Of a stretch of DNA of 63,865 nt, positions 8,683 to 18,176 are shown piece by piece. Location: NCBI GenBank assembly GCA_021768485.1, contig JAIZVZ010000010.1, positions 1 to 63,865 on the forward strand, in the 5' to 3' direction. This stretch comes from Oxalobacteraceae bacterium (GTDB taxonomy: Bacteria > Pseudomonadota > Gammaproteobacteria > Burkholderiales > Burkholderiaceae_D). The position numbers and the translations under genes were made by a program. The notes under the pieces were generated by a model. It made no database searches and was not told the DNA's origin. It worked only from the letters and a program-made list of their open reading frames with translations. The first letter of the stretch is position 1. The number at the start of each line of letters is the position of its first letter.

Positions 8683-8759
8683 TGGTGGTGATAGGTGGAC
8701 TTGAACCACCGACCCCAGCATTATGAATGCTGTGCTCTAACCAACTGAGCTATATCACC
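8683..8759 (-). tRNA. tRNA-Met (CAT), elongator type
   Basis: A complete cloverleaf on the minus strand has a 7-bp acceptor GGTGATA/TATCACC, an encoded CCA, D-arm GCTC..GAGC, anticodon arm CAGCA-TTCATAA-TGCTG and T-arm GGTGG-TTCAAGT-CCACC. The anticodon is CAT. The context GAGCACA...TGGGGTC resembles elongator tRNA-Met rather than initiator or Ile2. It is followed downstream by a strong terminator. Confidence 0.95.
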
Positions 8760-8795
8760 AACAGCCGAGCATTATGCCGATTCCCCGTCCCCCTG

Positions 8796-9779
8796 TCAAC
8801 TACCTGCAAGCCGATTTTTTTGTTTTATCGCGATATCGAGTTTTGCCAGCATTTGCGCGGCTGGATTGTCAGACAGGCAATCGATGACGACGCGCTGCGG
8901 CATCGCGCGCAGCCAGGTCAATTGGCGTTTGGCCAGCTGGCGCGTGGCGGCGATGCCTTGCTCGCGCAGCGCCCGCATGTCGATGCGGCCATCGAGGTAT
9001 TCCCAGGCCTGGCGGTAGCCGACGCAGCGCATCGCCGGCAGGCCCGGATGGAGGTCGCCGCGCCGCCTCAAGGTCTCGACTTCGCTGAGCAAATCCTGGC
9101 CATCGGCGCCGGCCAGCATGGCTTCGAAACGGCTGGCGATGCGTGCGTGCAGCACGCTGCGCTCGGCCGGCTCGAGCGCAAACGACAGCAAATCGAATGG
9201 CAGCGCCGTTTGCGGCCGCTGGGCCAGCAATTCCGACATCGGCCGCCCGCTCAATTCGATCACTTCGAGGGCGCGCTGCACGCGCTGGCTGTCGTTCGGT
9301 TGCAGGCGGGCGGCGGTGGCCGGGTCGAGTCCGGCCAGCCGGGCGTGCATGGCCGGGGCGCCGATTTCCAGCATCTGGGCGTCGAGCCGGGCGCGCAACG
9401 CCGGTTCGGCGCGCGGCAAATCGTCGAGGCCGTCGGTCAGGCCCTTGAAATACATCATGGTGCCGCCAACCAGCAGCGGCAGTTTGCCGCGGGCGGCGAT
9501 CTGCGCTACCAGCGTCTTCGTCTCGTCGCAGAACTGCGCCACCGAATAGGCGTCGAGCGGATCGAGGATGTCGATCAGGTGGTGCTGCACCTGGGCCCGT
9601 TCGGCCAGGCTCGGTTTGGCGGTGCCGATGTCCATGCCGCGATAGATCAGGGCCGAGTCGACCGAAATGATCTCGGATGGGATGGCGGCGGCGATGGCCA
9701 GCGCGGCGGCGGTCTTGCCGGACGCGGTCGGGCCCATGATGGCCACCGCCAGCGGCCTGGCCGGAGTGCTGTTCGTCAA
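8796..9779 (-). CDS. miaA: tRNA dimethylallyltransferase
   Basis: A 327-residue MiaA that adds the dimethylallyl group to N6 of A37 in tRNAs reading UNN codons. The P-loop '[12 protein letters not shown]' lies at residues 16-27, followed by the substrate motifs '[20 protein letters not shown]' and '[13 protein letters not shown]', and the C-terminal '[10 protein letters not shown]' and '[14 protein letters not shown]'. The length is normal. It starts 4 bp downstream of mutL on the same strand, the mutL-miaA order also known in other Proteobacteria. Confidence 0.97.
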   Translation of the reverse strand: MTNSTPARPLAVAIMGPTASGKTAAALAIAAAIPSEIISVDSALIYRGMDIGTAKPSLAERAQVQHHLIDILDPLDAYSVAQFCDETKTLVAQIAARGKLPLLVGGTMMYFKGLTDGLDDLPRAEPALRARLDAQMLEIGAPAMHARLAGLDPATAARLQPNDSQRVQRALEVIELSGRPMSELLAQRPQTALPFDLLSFALEPAERSVLHARIASRFEAMLAGADGQDLLSEVETLRRRGDLHPGLPAMRCVGYRQAWEYLDGRIDMRALREQGIAATRQLAKRQLTWLRAMPQRVVIDCLSDNPAAQMLAKLDIAIKQKNRLAGS

Positions 9780-9783
9780 AATT

Positions 9784-11787
9784 CTATTGTCCGCGCAAAA
9801 ACAGTTTATCGAGGTCGCCGATCGCTACCTGCACCCAGGTCGGGCGGCCGTGATTGCACTGGCCGGCGCGTTCGGTCTGTTCCATCTGGCGCAGCAAGGC
9901 ATTCATTTCGATCGGCGTCAGGGCCCGGTTGGCGCGCACTGCCGTGTGGCAGGCCAGCGTGCCGAGCAATTCGTTGCGGCGCTCGATCAGCACGCGCGAG
10001 CCGCCGAATTCGGCGATGTCGCGCAAGACGTCGCGCGCCAGCGTCTGGGCGTCGGCGTTTTTCAACAGGGCCGGCACGGCGCGCACCGCCAGCGTGGTCG
10101 GCGACAGCGCGGCGATGTCGAAACCGAGCGAGCCGAGGATGGCCTGCTGCTCGCTGGCGGTCGCCACTTCGACCGTGTCGGCGACAAAGGTGATCGGAAT
10201 CAGCAATTGCTGCACCTGCATCTGCTGGCCGTCGGCCTGGGCATCGAGCGCATTTTTCAGCTGCTCGTACAAAATGCGCTCATGGGCGGCGTGCATGTCG
10301 ACCAGGACCAGGCCTTTGGCGTTTTGCGCCAGCACGTAGATGCCGTGCAGCTGTGCCAGCGCATAGCCGAGCGGATGGCCGGCATCGCTCGGCGCAGAAG
10401 CGGGAAATTCCGCTGCCGCGCGCGTGGAAAAACCGTCCGCGCCGAGGCCGCCGTCTGCCTCGCGGGCAAACAGGGCGCCATAGCTGGCGCGGCTTTGCGC
10501 CACGCCGCCGGTCTCGTGCAGCTGGGCGCCGAAACTGTATTGCTGGTGCGGCGATTGCGCCTGCCGTTGCCATGCCATGGGGCGCTGACTGGGGTCGAAG
10601 TCGCCCCCTCCTGTGCCAAGAGACCCTGCCAAAGCGTCGCCGACAGGTATGTCATCGCTGGCAGCGGCGGCAGTCTGGGCCAGTGCCCGGCTCAGGGCGT
10701 GGAACACGAATTGATGGACGGCGCGGCTGTCGCGGAAGCGCACTTCGATTTTCGACGGATGGACGTTGACGTCGACCAGCGCCGGGTCGAGGTCCAGCGC
10801 CAGCACATACGAGGGAAAGCGTTCGCCGTGCAAGACGTCCTGATAGGCCGCGCGCACGGCATGGGTGAGCAGTTTGTCGCGCACGAAGCGGCCATTGACA
10901 TAGAAAAATTGGGCGTCGGCGCGCGCCTTGGAGGCGGTCGGCAAGCCGGCAAAGCCGTGCAGGCGCAGCGGTCCGGCCGCTTCGTCGAGCGCCAGCCGGG
11001 CGCCGGCAAAGGCATCGCCGAGGATGTGGGCGCTGCGCTTGGTGATTTCAGTGGCGGCCCAGTGGTCGACCACGCGGCTGTTATGGCTGAGCGAAAACGT
11101 GACGTCAGGACGCGCCAGCGCGATGCGCCGCACCACGTCCTGGCAGTGGCCGAATTCGGTCTGCTCCGATTTCAGGAATTTGCGCCGTGCCGGGGTGTTG
11201 TAATACAGGTCTTGCACATCGACGGTGGTGCCCTGGGCGCCTGACGCCGGAGCCAGCGGACCGTCGTGCCCGCCGCTGATCTCCCAGGCATGCTCGGCAT
11301 CGAGGGCGCGCGAGGTCAGCGTCAATTGCGCCACCGACGCGATCGAGGCCAGGGCCTCGCCGCGAAAACCGAGCGTGGTCACTTGTTCGAGGTCCGACAG
11401 CGAAGCGATTTTCGAGGTTGCATGCCGCGCCAGCGCCAGCGGCAATTGCTCCTTGGCGATGCCGCGGCCATTGTCGGTGATCGCGATGCGTTTGACGCCG
11501 CCTTCCTCAAGGCGCACGGTAATGCTGGTGGCCCCCGAATCGAGCGCATTTTCGAGCAATTCCTTGACCACTGCCGACGGCCTTTCGACCACTTCGCCGG
11601 CGGCGATCTGCGAAATCAGGTGATCCGGCAGCGCCTGGATCGGCCGCGCAGCACGACGAATGGCGGCGCCGGCAATTGCCGGCTCAGTTGCGCATTGGTT
11701 GGCAAACTCGTTTGCGAATTCGCGTGCAGGCTCAGCCGCAGACGCGGCAGCGGACGGGATGGCGGGAGCGGAAGTAGGGACATTCAT
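9784..11787 (-). CDS. mutL: DNA mismatch repair protein MutL with endonuclease motif
   Basis: A MutL of about 667 residues. The N-terminal GHKL ATPase shows '[11 protein letters not shown]', 'DNGRGI', 'ATSKI', '[10 protein letters not shown]' and '[17 protein letters not shown]'. After an Ala/Gln-rich linker, the C-terminal domain carries [12 protein letters not shown], which fits the D(M/Q)HAx2Ex4E metal-dependent nuclease motif, and '[11 protein letters not shown]'. Intrinsic nicking activity is therefore expected, as in MutH-less bacteria. The frame opens at 11820, but the ATG at 11787 is preferred. A TATAAT-like box (11794-11799) lies so close to it that a leaderless transcript is possible. 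An extra stretch of roughly 45 residues precedes the conserved start. Confidence 0.95.
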   Translation of the reverse strand: MNVPTSAPAIPSAAASAAEPAREFANEFANQCATEPAIAGAAIRRAARPIQALPDHLISQIAAGEVVERPSAVVKELLENALDSGATSITVRLEEGGVKRIAITDNGRGIAKEQLPLALARHATSKIASLSDLEQVTTLGFRGEALASIASVAQLTLTSRALDAEHAWEISGGHDGPLAPASGAQGTTVDVQDLYYNTPARRKFLKSEQTEFGHCQDVVRRIALARPDVTFSLSHNSRVVDHWAATEITKRSAHILGDAFAGARLALDEAAGPLRLHGFAGLPTASKARADAQFFYVNGRFVRDKLLTHAVRAAYQDVLHGERFPSYVLALDLDPALVDVNVHPSKIEVRFRDSRAVHQFVFHALSRALAQTAAAASDDIPVGDALAGSLGTGGGDFDPSQRPMAWQRQAQSPHQQYSFGAQLHETGGVAQSRASYGALFAREADGGLGADGFSTRAAAEFPASAPSDAGHPLGYALAQLHGIYVLAQNAKGLVLVDMHAAHERILYEQLKNALDAQADGQQMQVQQLLIPITFVADTVEVATASEQQAILGSLGFDIAALSPTTLAVRAVPALLKNADAQTLARDVLRDIAEFGGSRVLIERRNELLGTLACHTAVRANRALTPIEMNALLRQMEQTERAGQCNHGRPTWVQVAIGDLDKLFLRGQ

Positions 11788-12019
11788 CCGCTTATTATAA
11801 TCGCTAACCGCCCTCGCCAAGCTCTTGCGGCGGCCGCCGGCGCCAGAGGCAGAAGCGTGCCGTTGCCGCCCGGCGCCCGGCTCCGGCCCGCTGCGGCCCG
11901 CTTGCGACCATTTCTGCGATTTATCGTGCCGATACGCGACATGGCGCGGTGTTTAGCGTCGTTTTGCTGCGTTGCACGAGTGACTCTGGTGTATCATGTT
12001 CGCCCAACAGAGGAAAATT

Positions 12020-12691
12020 ATGGATTTAATGCAATTTGCCGATTTGATCGTTCATGTCGACAAAACCCTTGGTGTGTTATTGGATCAGTATGGGACCTTG
12101 GTCTACGCCGTCCTGTTCGCGATTGTCTTTTGCGAAAGCGGCGTCATCGTGCTGTTTTTTCTGCCCGGCGATACCTTGCTTTTTATCGGCGGCGCATTTT
12201 GCGCGTCCGGGGCGATGAATCCACTGCTGTTGATGGCCTTGTTAATTGCCGCCGCCGTCTCGGGCGGGACCGTCAATTATTGGGTCGGCGAAGCGCTTGG
12301 ACACAAGATGTTTTCGCAGGACTATCGCTGGCTCAATAAAAACGCCTTGCAGCGTACCCACGCGTTTTTTGAAAAGCATGGCGGCAAGACGATTATTCTG
12401 GCCCGTTTCATTCCGGTAGTGCGCACGTTCGCACCGCTGGTGGCCGGTGTGTCGGACATGACCTTAAGAAGATTTCAACTGTTTAATATTTCCGGCGCTA
12501 TTCTGTGGGTTGCCTTATTAGTTTCCGCAGGGTATTTCTTTGGGCAGGTGCCGCTGATTCGCGATCATTTGCATACGATTGTGCTGTGCGGTGCTTTTGT
12601 CGCCATCGTGCCGGTCGCGCTCGGCGGCTTGTGGAATTTGCTGGGCAAATTGCGCGGAAAAATGAGCCCGAAGCACCAGGATAGGCATTAA
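12020..12691 (+). CDS. DedA-family membrane protein
   Basis: The protein has 223 residues. DedA/SNARE-associated signs are 'FFLPGDTLLFIGGAF', 'NYWVGEALGHKMF', 'FFEKHGGKTIILARFIPVVR' with the essential Arg, and 'TFAPLVAGVSDM' with the conserved Gly. These proteins recycle undecaprenyl phosphate or phospholipids across the inner membrane and support membrane potential. The frame opens at 11996, but the ATG at 12020 has an AGAGGAAAA ribosome site. It is followed 67 nt later by the carbonic anhydrase on the same strand. Confidence 0.9.
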   Translation: MDLMQFADLIVHVDKTLGVLLDQYGTLVYAVLFAIVFCESGVIVLFFLPGDTLLFIGGAFCASGAMNPLLLMALLIAAAVSGGTVNYWVGEALGHKMFSQDYRWLNKNALQRTHAFFEKHGGKTIILARFIPVVRTFAPLVAGVSDMTLRRFQLFNISGAILWVALLVSAGYFFGQVPLIRDHLHTIVLCGAFVAIVPVALGGLWNLLGKLRGKMSPKHQDRH

Positions 12692-12758
12692 ATCATTCAA
12701 GTTTCGTGAGGTGCCAGCCGTAAACGGGTAAGACTGCTCTTTTCTTTCCTGGGATTAC

Positions 12759-13886
12759 ATGCGCATCTTCGCCGTCTTTGCTGTTTGCATTTTTGCCGTT
12801 GGCCAGGCAATGGCGAACGACGCCCCGACCAAAGATGCCGCGCATGCGGCCTCGGCCTCCGCCGCTGGCCATGGTGCCCCGAGCGCCAGCGCGGCGCGCG
12901 CCGCTTCGAGCCGCGGTGCTTCTGCCTCGGCCTCGGCTTCGGCCTCCGCCAGCGTGCCGGCCAAACCGGTCAAACCGAGTGCTTCCGCCATCACGGGCGC
13001 GTTGGCCGCCAAGGACAAGCGCGGCGGTGCGCCATCGAATGCGGCCTCGAGCGCGCGCGAGGAAATGTCGGAATCGGAACTGGCCCTCAAGGTGGCCGAG
13101 CGCGTGGCCGCAATGCGCAAGGCGCAGGCGGCGCGGGTTGCCGCCGCTGCCCGCGCCAAAAAGGAAAAAGAAAAAGCGCGTGCGGAAACGCCCGCCGCAA
13201 CGGCTCACCATGCCGACCATTGGTCTTATGAAGGCGAGACCGGCCCCGAGATGTGGGGCAAGATCAATACCAACTGGGCTGTTTGCGGCAGCGGCACCCG
13301 GCAATCGCCGATCGATATCCGCGACGGCATCAAGGTCGAGCTCGAGCCTATCGGTTTCGATTACAAGCCGAGCAGCTTTAGCGTGACCGACAACGGGCAT
13401 ACGATACAAGTGACGGTCGGCGGCGGCAATTACATCACGATCATGAACCGCATGTATGAGCTCGTGCAATTCCATTTCCATCGCCCCTCCGAAGAGCGCG
13501 TCAATGGCCGCAGCGCCGAAATGGTCGTCCATCTCGTGCATAAGGACCCGCAAGGCAGGCTGGCGGTGATCGCCGTGCTGATCGAACGTGGAAAAGCGCA
13601 GCGCTTGATTCAAACCATCTGGAACAATTTGCCGCTTGAAAAAGGCGACAGCCTGGCTCCCAATATCGTGCTCGACATGAATGACATCTTGCCGGTCCGC
13701 CGCGATTACTATACCTTCATGGGCTCCTTGACCACACCGCCGTGCACCGAAGGGGTGTTGTGGATGGTGATGAAAGAAGCCATCCAGGCCTCGCCCGAGC
13801 AAATGGCGCTGTTTAGCCGCCTCTATCCGCTCAATGCGCGTCCGACCCAGCCGACGGCCGGCCGCATGATCAAAGAATCGAACTGA
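12759..13886 (+). CDS. periplasmic alpha-type carbonic anhydrase with long low-complexity linker
   Basis: The 375-residue protein has a signal peptide (1-19, cut after AMA). An Ala/Ser-rich, then Arg/Lys/Ala-rich segment (about 20-150) includes repeated Ala-Ser dipeptides. The alpha-carbonic anhydrase domain follows (about 155-370). Zinc ligands are seen in 'QFHFHRP' (two His) and 'EMVVHLVH' (third His); 'GTRQSPIDI' and 'TTPPCTEGV' are further family marks. It hydrates CO2 in the periplasm. The roughly 130-residue linker is not usual for bacterial alpha-CAs. Part of it (about 105-150) could form a charged helix that reaches the wall or membrane (inference). Confidence 0.93.
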   Translation: MRIFAVFAVCIFAVGQAMANDAPTKDAAHAASASAAGHGAPSASAARAASSRGASASASASASASVPAKPVKPSASAITGALAAKDKRGGAPSNAASSAREEMSESELALKVAERVAAMRKAQAARVAAAARAKKEKEKARAETPAATAHHADHWSYEGETGPEMWGKINTNWAVCGSGTRQSPIDIRDGIKVELEPIGFDYKPSSFSVTDNGHTIQVTVGGGNYITIMNRMYELVQFHFHRPSEERVNGRSAEMVVHLVHKDPQGRLAVIAVLIERGKAQRLIQTIWNNLPLEKGDSLAPNIVLDMNDILPVRRDYYTFMGSLTTPPCTEGVLWMVMKEAIQASPEQMALFSRLYPLNARPTQPTAGRMIKESN

Positions 13887-14046
13887 CCGCCATCTGCGGC
13901 CGGGGCGCGGCCCCGGCCCCGGCTATTTAGTGCGGTATTTATCCGGTATCCGGTATCAGATACCGGCCGTGGCGCTGCCGCCTGCACTTTGCCGCTGGCA
14001 TGCCCGCTTGTCAGCCGGGCTTATCGAGTTGCGCTTTTATTAAATA

Positions 14047-14949
14047 TCACTGATCGGGTTCGGCGTATGGCGTTTCGCTTGCCTGCCACTGCTGGCTGGC
14101 GCGCCAGATCGCGCCCGGCGCCAGTGTCGGCGGTGCCAGCGCTGCCGCTTCGATGCAAACAAACTGCCGGTATTCGTCGTCGTCGAGGTCTGACAGCGCT
14201 TGCGCATCGTGCGCGCCCGGATTCCAGACCACGGCATCTTCAAAACCGCTTTGCTGCAGGCGCAAGCTGCGCCCCGCCTCGTCGAGCCGCAATTGGCCGG
14301 CGATTTCGTGATAAATGCGGTCGAGCTTGCCGCCCAGCGCCAGCACCGGCGCCGTGTCGCGCCGCTCGTCTTGGCAGCCGGGCTGCTCGGAATAGCGATG
14401 AGCGCGCAGTCCCGTCACCGTGGTCCGCTCCAGTTCGTCAATGCGAAAATAACTGTGCAGCGCGGCGGCAAAGGAAAACGGGCTGTCGCCGGTATTTTCG
14501 ACCGCCAGCGACAAATCGAGCTGCTCGGCATGCAAGGTGAGGCCAAGTGTCAAGGCGAAGCGGTGCGGCCAGCTGCGCGCCTGCTGCGCGCTCACATCGT
14601 GCTGCGTCAATTGACATTCGACGAAGACGCTGTCGGCATCGAGCCGCGTATTGCTCAGGCGCCAGTTGGCCAGCCGCGCAAAACCGTGGCGCAAACCCGG
14701 ACCGCGTTCGGCAAATTGCGGAAAGATGACGGGCACGCCGCCGCGAATGGCGCGCGTGCCGTCGCAGCTCGAACGGCGGCTGAAAAAGAGGCGTTCGTCG
14801 CCGGCGCGCGGCTGCCACGACACCAGGTGCGCGCCGAACAGGGTCAGCATGGCGCGGGCGCCCGACGGCGCGCATAGCCGCACGGCCGGCAGGGCGCCGA
14901 AAGTGCACAAAAACGCGCCGGCGCCGGATTCCTGGGTGGGCTCGCTCAT
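14047..14949 (-). CDS. D-hexose-6-phosphate mutarotase (YeaD-like aldose epimerase)
   Basis: A 300-residue galactose-mutarotase-fold protein of the glucose-6-phosphate 1-epimerase group. Marks are 'RGGVPVIFPQF', 'RHGFAR' and 'AALHSYF' with the catalytic His, 'VVWNPGA', and 'FVCIEAAALAP' with the catalytic Glu. It equilibrates alpha and beta anomers of hexose 6-phosphates. The start ATG at 14949 gives MSEPTQES; the frame is open further but would run into amiC. It ends next to an inverted-repeat-rich spacer (13938-13966) shared with the convergent carbonic anhydrase gene. Confidence 0.88.
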   Translation of the reverse strand: MSEPTQESGAGAFLCTFGALPAVRLCAPSGARAMLTLFGAHLVSWQPRAGDERLFFSRRSSCDGTRAIRGGVPVIFPQFAERGPGLRHGFARLANWRLSNTRLDADSVFVECQLTQHDVSAQQARSWPHRFALTLGLTLHAEQLDLSLAVENTGDSPFSFAAALHSYFRIDELERTTVTGLRAHRYSEQPGCQDERRDTAPVLALGGKLDRIYHEIAGQLRLDEAGRSLRLQQSGFEDAVVWNPGAHDAQALSDLDDDEYRQFVCIEAAALAPPTLAPGAIWRASQQWQASETPYAEPDQ

Positions 14950-14953
14950 GGCG

Positions 14954-16294
14954 TCAGACCTGGTTTTTCCGCTTCGACAGCGGCGGGCTGTGGTCGAAGT
15001 ATTTTTTGATGCCGGCCATGACGGCACTGGCGATCTTGTCCTGATAGTCGGTATTGGTCAGCCTGGCTTCTTCATCCGGATTGGAGATGAACGCCGTTTC
15101 GATCAGCACCGACGGGATGTCGGGCGCTTTCAGGACCGCAAAGCCGGCCTGCTCGACAATGCCGCGATGCAGACGGTTGATGCCGCCGATTTCGGTCAGC
15201 AGCGCCTTGCCGAGCTTGGTGCTGTCGCTGATTTGCGCGGTAGTGGACAAATCGAGCAGCACGCCGGCCAATTGCGCATCATGGCTCTTGAGGTTGGCGC
15301 CGCCGATCAGATCGGCCGCGTTTTCCTTCCTGGCCAGCCAGCGGGCGGCGGTCGAACTGGCGCCTTTTTCTGACAGCACGAAGACCGAGGAACCGCGGGC
15401 GCTGGTTTCGACAAAGGCATCGGCATGCAGCGAGACGAACAGGTCGGCCTGCACCCGCCGCGCTTTCTGCACGCGCATCTGCAGCGGCACGAAGTAATCG
15501 CCGTCGCGCGTGAGCATGACCCGCATATTCGGCATTTCTTCGATTTTTTCCTTGAGTCGTTTGGCGATTGCCAGCACCACGTCTTTTTCGCGGCTGCCGC
15601 GGCTGCCGATGGCACCCGGATCCTCGCCGCCATGGCCGGGATCGAGCGCGATGGTCAGCATGCGCTGGCCGGCCGCCAGTCGCGGCGGCGCCGCCTCCGC
15701 TTCAGGCGCGCGCGCCGGCGCGGCGGGCGGCGTCTGCGTTGCCGCCGCTGGCGCAGTCCCGGCTGGCGTTGGCGTGCCCTGTTTTGCCTCGCGCGGACCC
15801 TCGCCCTTTTCGATCAGGGCCGCGATCGGGTCGATGGTCCGTACCGGGTACAGGTCGAACACCAGGCGGTGCTTGTACATGCCGACCGGCGCCAGCGTAA
15901 ATACCTGCGGCTTGATTTCTTCCTTGAGGTCGAATACCAGCCGCACCACGCCGGGGCGGTTTTGCCCGACCCGCACCTGCCGGATATACGGGTCGCCCGA
16001 CTGGATCTTGGCCACCAGGCTTTTGAGCGTGGGATTGAGCTCCAAGCCTTCGATATCGACCACCAGCCGGTGCGGATCGGGGACCAGCAAATAGCTGAAC
16101 TTGAGATCGCTGTCGTTCTCGAGCGTGACGCGGGTATAGTCTTCGGCCGGCCAGACGCGTACGGCCAGGATTTGTGCGGCCTGCGCCGGCAGCGGCGCCA
16201 GCACCGACAGCAGCAGCGTGCCGCCGGCTTTGAGCAGTGTGCGGCGTATCTTGTCGGTGGACGGGGGCGAAATGGGATCGGGAGTATTTGTCAT
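14954..16294 (-). CDS. amiC: N-acetylmuramoyl-L-alanine amidase (AmiC type)
   Basis: The protein has 446 residues. A probable Tat signal ('KIRRTLLKAG' then a hydrophobic run ending PAQA) is followed by an AMIN domain (about 40-150), a Pro/Ala-rich linker and an Amidase_3 domain (about 210-440). Zinc-site motifs are 'IALDPGHGGEDPGAIG', 'SLHADAF' and 'VLIETAFISN'. It cleaves septal peptidoglycan for daughter-cell separation and is normally activated by EnvC/NlpD-type proteins. The start ATG overlaps the tsaE stop by one base (TAATG), so the two are translationally coupled. tsaE-amiC adjacency is common in Proteobacteria. Confidence 0.95.
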   Translation of the reverse strand: MTNTPDPISPPSTDKIRRTLLKAGGTLLLSVLAPLPAQAAQILAVRVWPAEDYTRVTLENDSDLKFSYLLVPDPHRLVVDIEGLELNPTLKSLVAKIQSGDPYIRQVRVGQNRPGVVRLVFDLKEEIKPQVFTLAPVGMYKHRLVFDLYPVRTIDPIAALIEKGEGPREAKQGTPTPAGTAPAAATQTPPAAPARAPEAEAAPPRLAAGQRMLTIALDPGHGGEDPGAIGSRGSREKDVVLAIAKRLKEKIEEMPNMRVMLTRDGDYFVPLQMRVQKARRVQADLFVSLHADAFVETSARGSSVFVLSEKGASSTAARWLARKENAADLIGGANLKSHDAQLAGVLLDLSTTAQISDSTKLGKALLTEIGGINRLHRGIVEQAGFAVLKAPDIPSVLIETAFISNPDEEARLTNTDYQDKIASAVMAGIKKYFDHSPPLSKRKNQV

Positions 16295-16797
16295 TAAAGA
16301 TTTGGCGCAAAATGCAATTGTTGCAGACATTGCGCACCGCGTTCGGACTGGGCTTGTAACAGAATGTCGCGGCCCTGCCCCTGTACTTGCAAAAATACGT
16401 TCAGATCGGGCGGCGGCAAGACGCCGTCGGCTTTTTCGGGCCATTCGACGATGCAGATAGTGTTGTTATTGAAGTCTTCGCGAAAACCGGCCTCGATGAA
16501 TTCATCGGCGCTGCTCATGCGGTACAGGTCAAAATGGATCAGGCTGATGCTGCGTCCGGCCAAGCTGATTGCGTACGGTTCGGCCAGCGTATAAGTTGGA
16601 CTTTTGACATGTCCGGCAAAGCCCGACGCATGCAGCAGCGCGCGCGTCAGCGCGGTCTTGCCGGCGCCGAGTTCGCCGTGCAGGTAGATGACCAGTCCCG
16701 GCACGAGCGCGCGGGCGAGTGCCGCGCCGAGCGCATTGGTGCCGGCCTCGTCATGGAGATGGGCTTGAAAGCGCTGCATCGAATAAAATGACACCAT
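16294..16797 (-). CDS. tsaE: tRNA threonylcarbamoyladenosine biosynthesis ATPase TsaE
   Basis: About 167 residues. The Walker A motif is 'HGELGAGKTALTRAL', followed by 'VKSPTYTLAEPY', 'LIHFDLYRM' and 'FREDFNNNTICIVEWPEKA', all typical of TsaE. With TsaB, TsaC and TsaD it makes t6A37 in ANN-decoding tRNAs; TsaD is encoded at 31114-32151. The start is either ATG 16797 (MVSFYSMQRF) or 16779 (MQRF). The latter matches relatives better, but neither has a clear ribosome site. The upstream part of the frame lies in the divergent spacer to queG. Confidence 0.93.
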   Translation of the reverse strand: MVSFYSMQRFQAHLHDEAGTNALGAALARALVPGLVIYLHGELGAGKTALTRALLHASGFAGHVKSPTYTLAEPYAISLAGRSISLIHFDLYRMSSADEFIEAGFREDFNNNTICIVEWPEKADGVLPPPDLNVFLQVQGQGRDILLQAQSERGAQCLQQLHFAPNL

Positions 16798-16999
16798 GAT
16801 TAGACAACAGTATAAAAAATGGCTGCGACCTTGACGGTGTTGACCTTGCCCGCTTTGCCCCGGACGGCCTGGCGACGATCGGGCTTGCTGCGCCGGCCTG
16901 TGCTGCCGCCGGCTCAGCCGCGGATGCTGCCATTGTATAACTTGCGGGCGCTGTGCGCCATGCCGCAGGCGCTGCTTTATCGCCAAATCGGAGCTGCCG

Positions 17000-18169
17000 G
17001 TGGCGGCCGCTGATACCGGCGGCGCGCGCGCCTGGCCCGAGCCGGCGCGTCTGGCGGCCGATATCAAGGAATGGGGCCGGGCGCTCGGCTTTTCGGCGAT
17101 CGGCATCGCCGATGTCGATCTGTCTGTCGCCGAAGCCGGCCTGCGGGACTGGCTGGCGCAGGGCTTTCACGGTCAGATGGACTATATGGCAAGCCATGGC
17201 ATGCTGCGCGCCCGTCCGGCCGAGCTGGTTCCGGGGACCGTGCGGGCGATCGTGGCCCGCCTCGACTACCTGCCGGCGGCCACCGCGGCGAACTGGCGTG
17301 AAAGGGAGGCGGCCCGCCTCGGGCAGGCGGGCGCCGCCAATGTGGCCCTGTATGCGCGCGGCCGCGATTACCACAAGATCGTGCGGTCCCGCCTGCAGCA
17401 GCTGGCTGAGCGCATCGAGGCCGAAATCGGGCCCTTCGGCTATCGCGTGTTCAGCGATTCGGCGCCGGTGATGGAAGCGGCGCTGGCCGAAAAGGCCGGC
17501 CTCGGCTGGCGCGGCAAGCATACCCTGATCCTGAACCGCGAGGCCGGCTCGATGTTTTTTCTCGGTGAACTGCTGGTCGATTTTGCCTTGCCGGTCGATG
17601 CGGCGCGCACGCCGCATTGCGGTGCCTGCCGGGCCTGCATCGATAGCTGTCCGACGCAGGCCATCGTCGGTCCCTACCGGCTCGACGCCAGGCGCTGCAT
17701 TTCATATCTGACCATCGAACTGAAGCAATCGATTCCGCTCGAACTGCGGCCGCTGATCGGCAACCGGGTCTATGGCTGCGACGATTGCCAGACCGCTTGC
17801 CCGTGGAATAAATTCGCGCAGCGTTCGACCCTCGGCGACTTCGACGTCCGCCACGGACTCGACAGCGGGCAGTTGATCGATTTGTTCGGCTGGAGCGAGG
17901 ACGAATTTTTGACGCGCATGCAAGGCAGTGCGATCCGCCGCATCGGGCACGAGCGCTGGCTGCGCAATCTGGCGGTCGGCCTCGGCAATGCCGCCGCGGC
18001 CGGCGACGCGCCCGCTATCGTGGCGGCGTTGCGCACGCGGCTGGCCCATCCGTCGGCCATGGTGCGTGAGCATGTGCAATGGGCGCTGGCCCGGCACGGC
18101 GCGCAGGCCACGCCGGCGACCGGCAATGGCGCTGACGGCGACGCTGCTGACGGCGGCGCGGTGCAATAG
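17000..18169 (+). CDS. queG: epoxyqueuosine reductase
   Basis: A 389-residue QueG, the cobalamin- and [4Fe-4S]-dependent enzyme that reduces epoxyqueuosine to queuosine in tRNA. Visible are 'LGFSAIGIADVDL', 'FHGQMDYM', 'FSDSAPVMEAALAEKAGLGW', the ferredoxin-like cysteines 'HCGACRACIDSCP' and 'CDDCQTACPW', and a C-terminal HEAT-like region ending in a Gly/Asp-rich tail. The start is GTG at 17000 (V/M-AAADTGG); no better ATG is in frame near the conserved beginning. It is divergent from tsaE. Confidence 0.93.
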   Translation: MAAADTGGARAWPEPARLAADIKEWGRALGFSAIGIADVDLSVAEAGLRDWLAQGFHGQMDYMASHGMLRARPAELVPGTVRAIVARLDYLPAATAANWREREAARLGQAGAANVALYARGRDYHKIVRSRLQQLAERIEAEIGPFGYRVFSDSAPVMEAALAEKAGLGWRGKHTLILNREAGSMFFLGELLVDFALPVDAARTPHCGACRACIDSCPTQAIVGPYRLDARRCISYLTIELKQSIPLELRPLIGNRVYGCDDCQTACPWNKFAQRSTLGDFDVRHGLDSGQLIDLFGWSEDEFLTRMQGSAIRRIGHERWLRNLAVGLGNAAAAGDAPAIVAALRTRLAHPSAMVREHVQWALARHGAQATPATGNGADGDAADGGAVQ

Positions 18170-18176
18170 GATCTGC

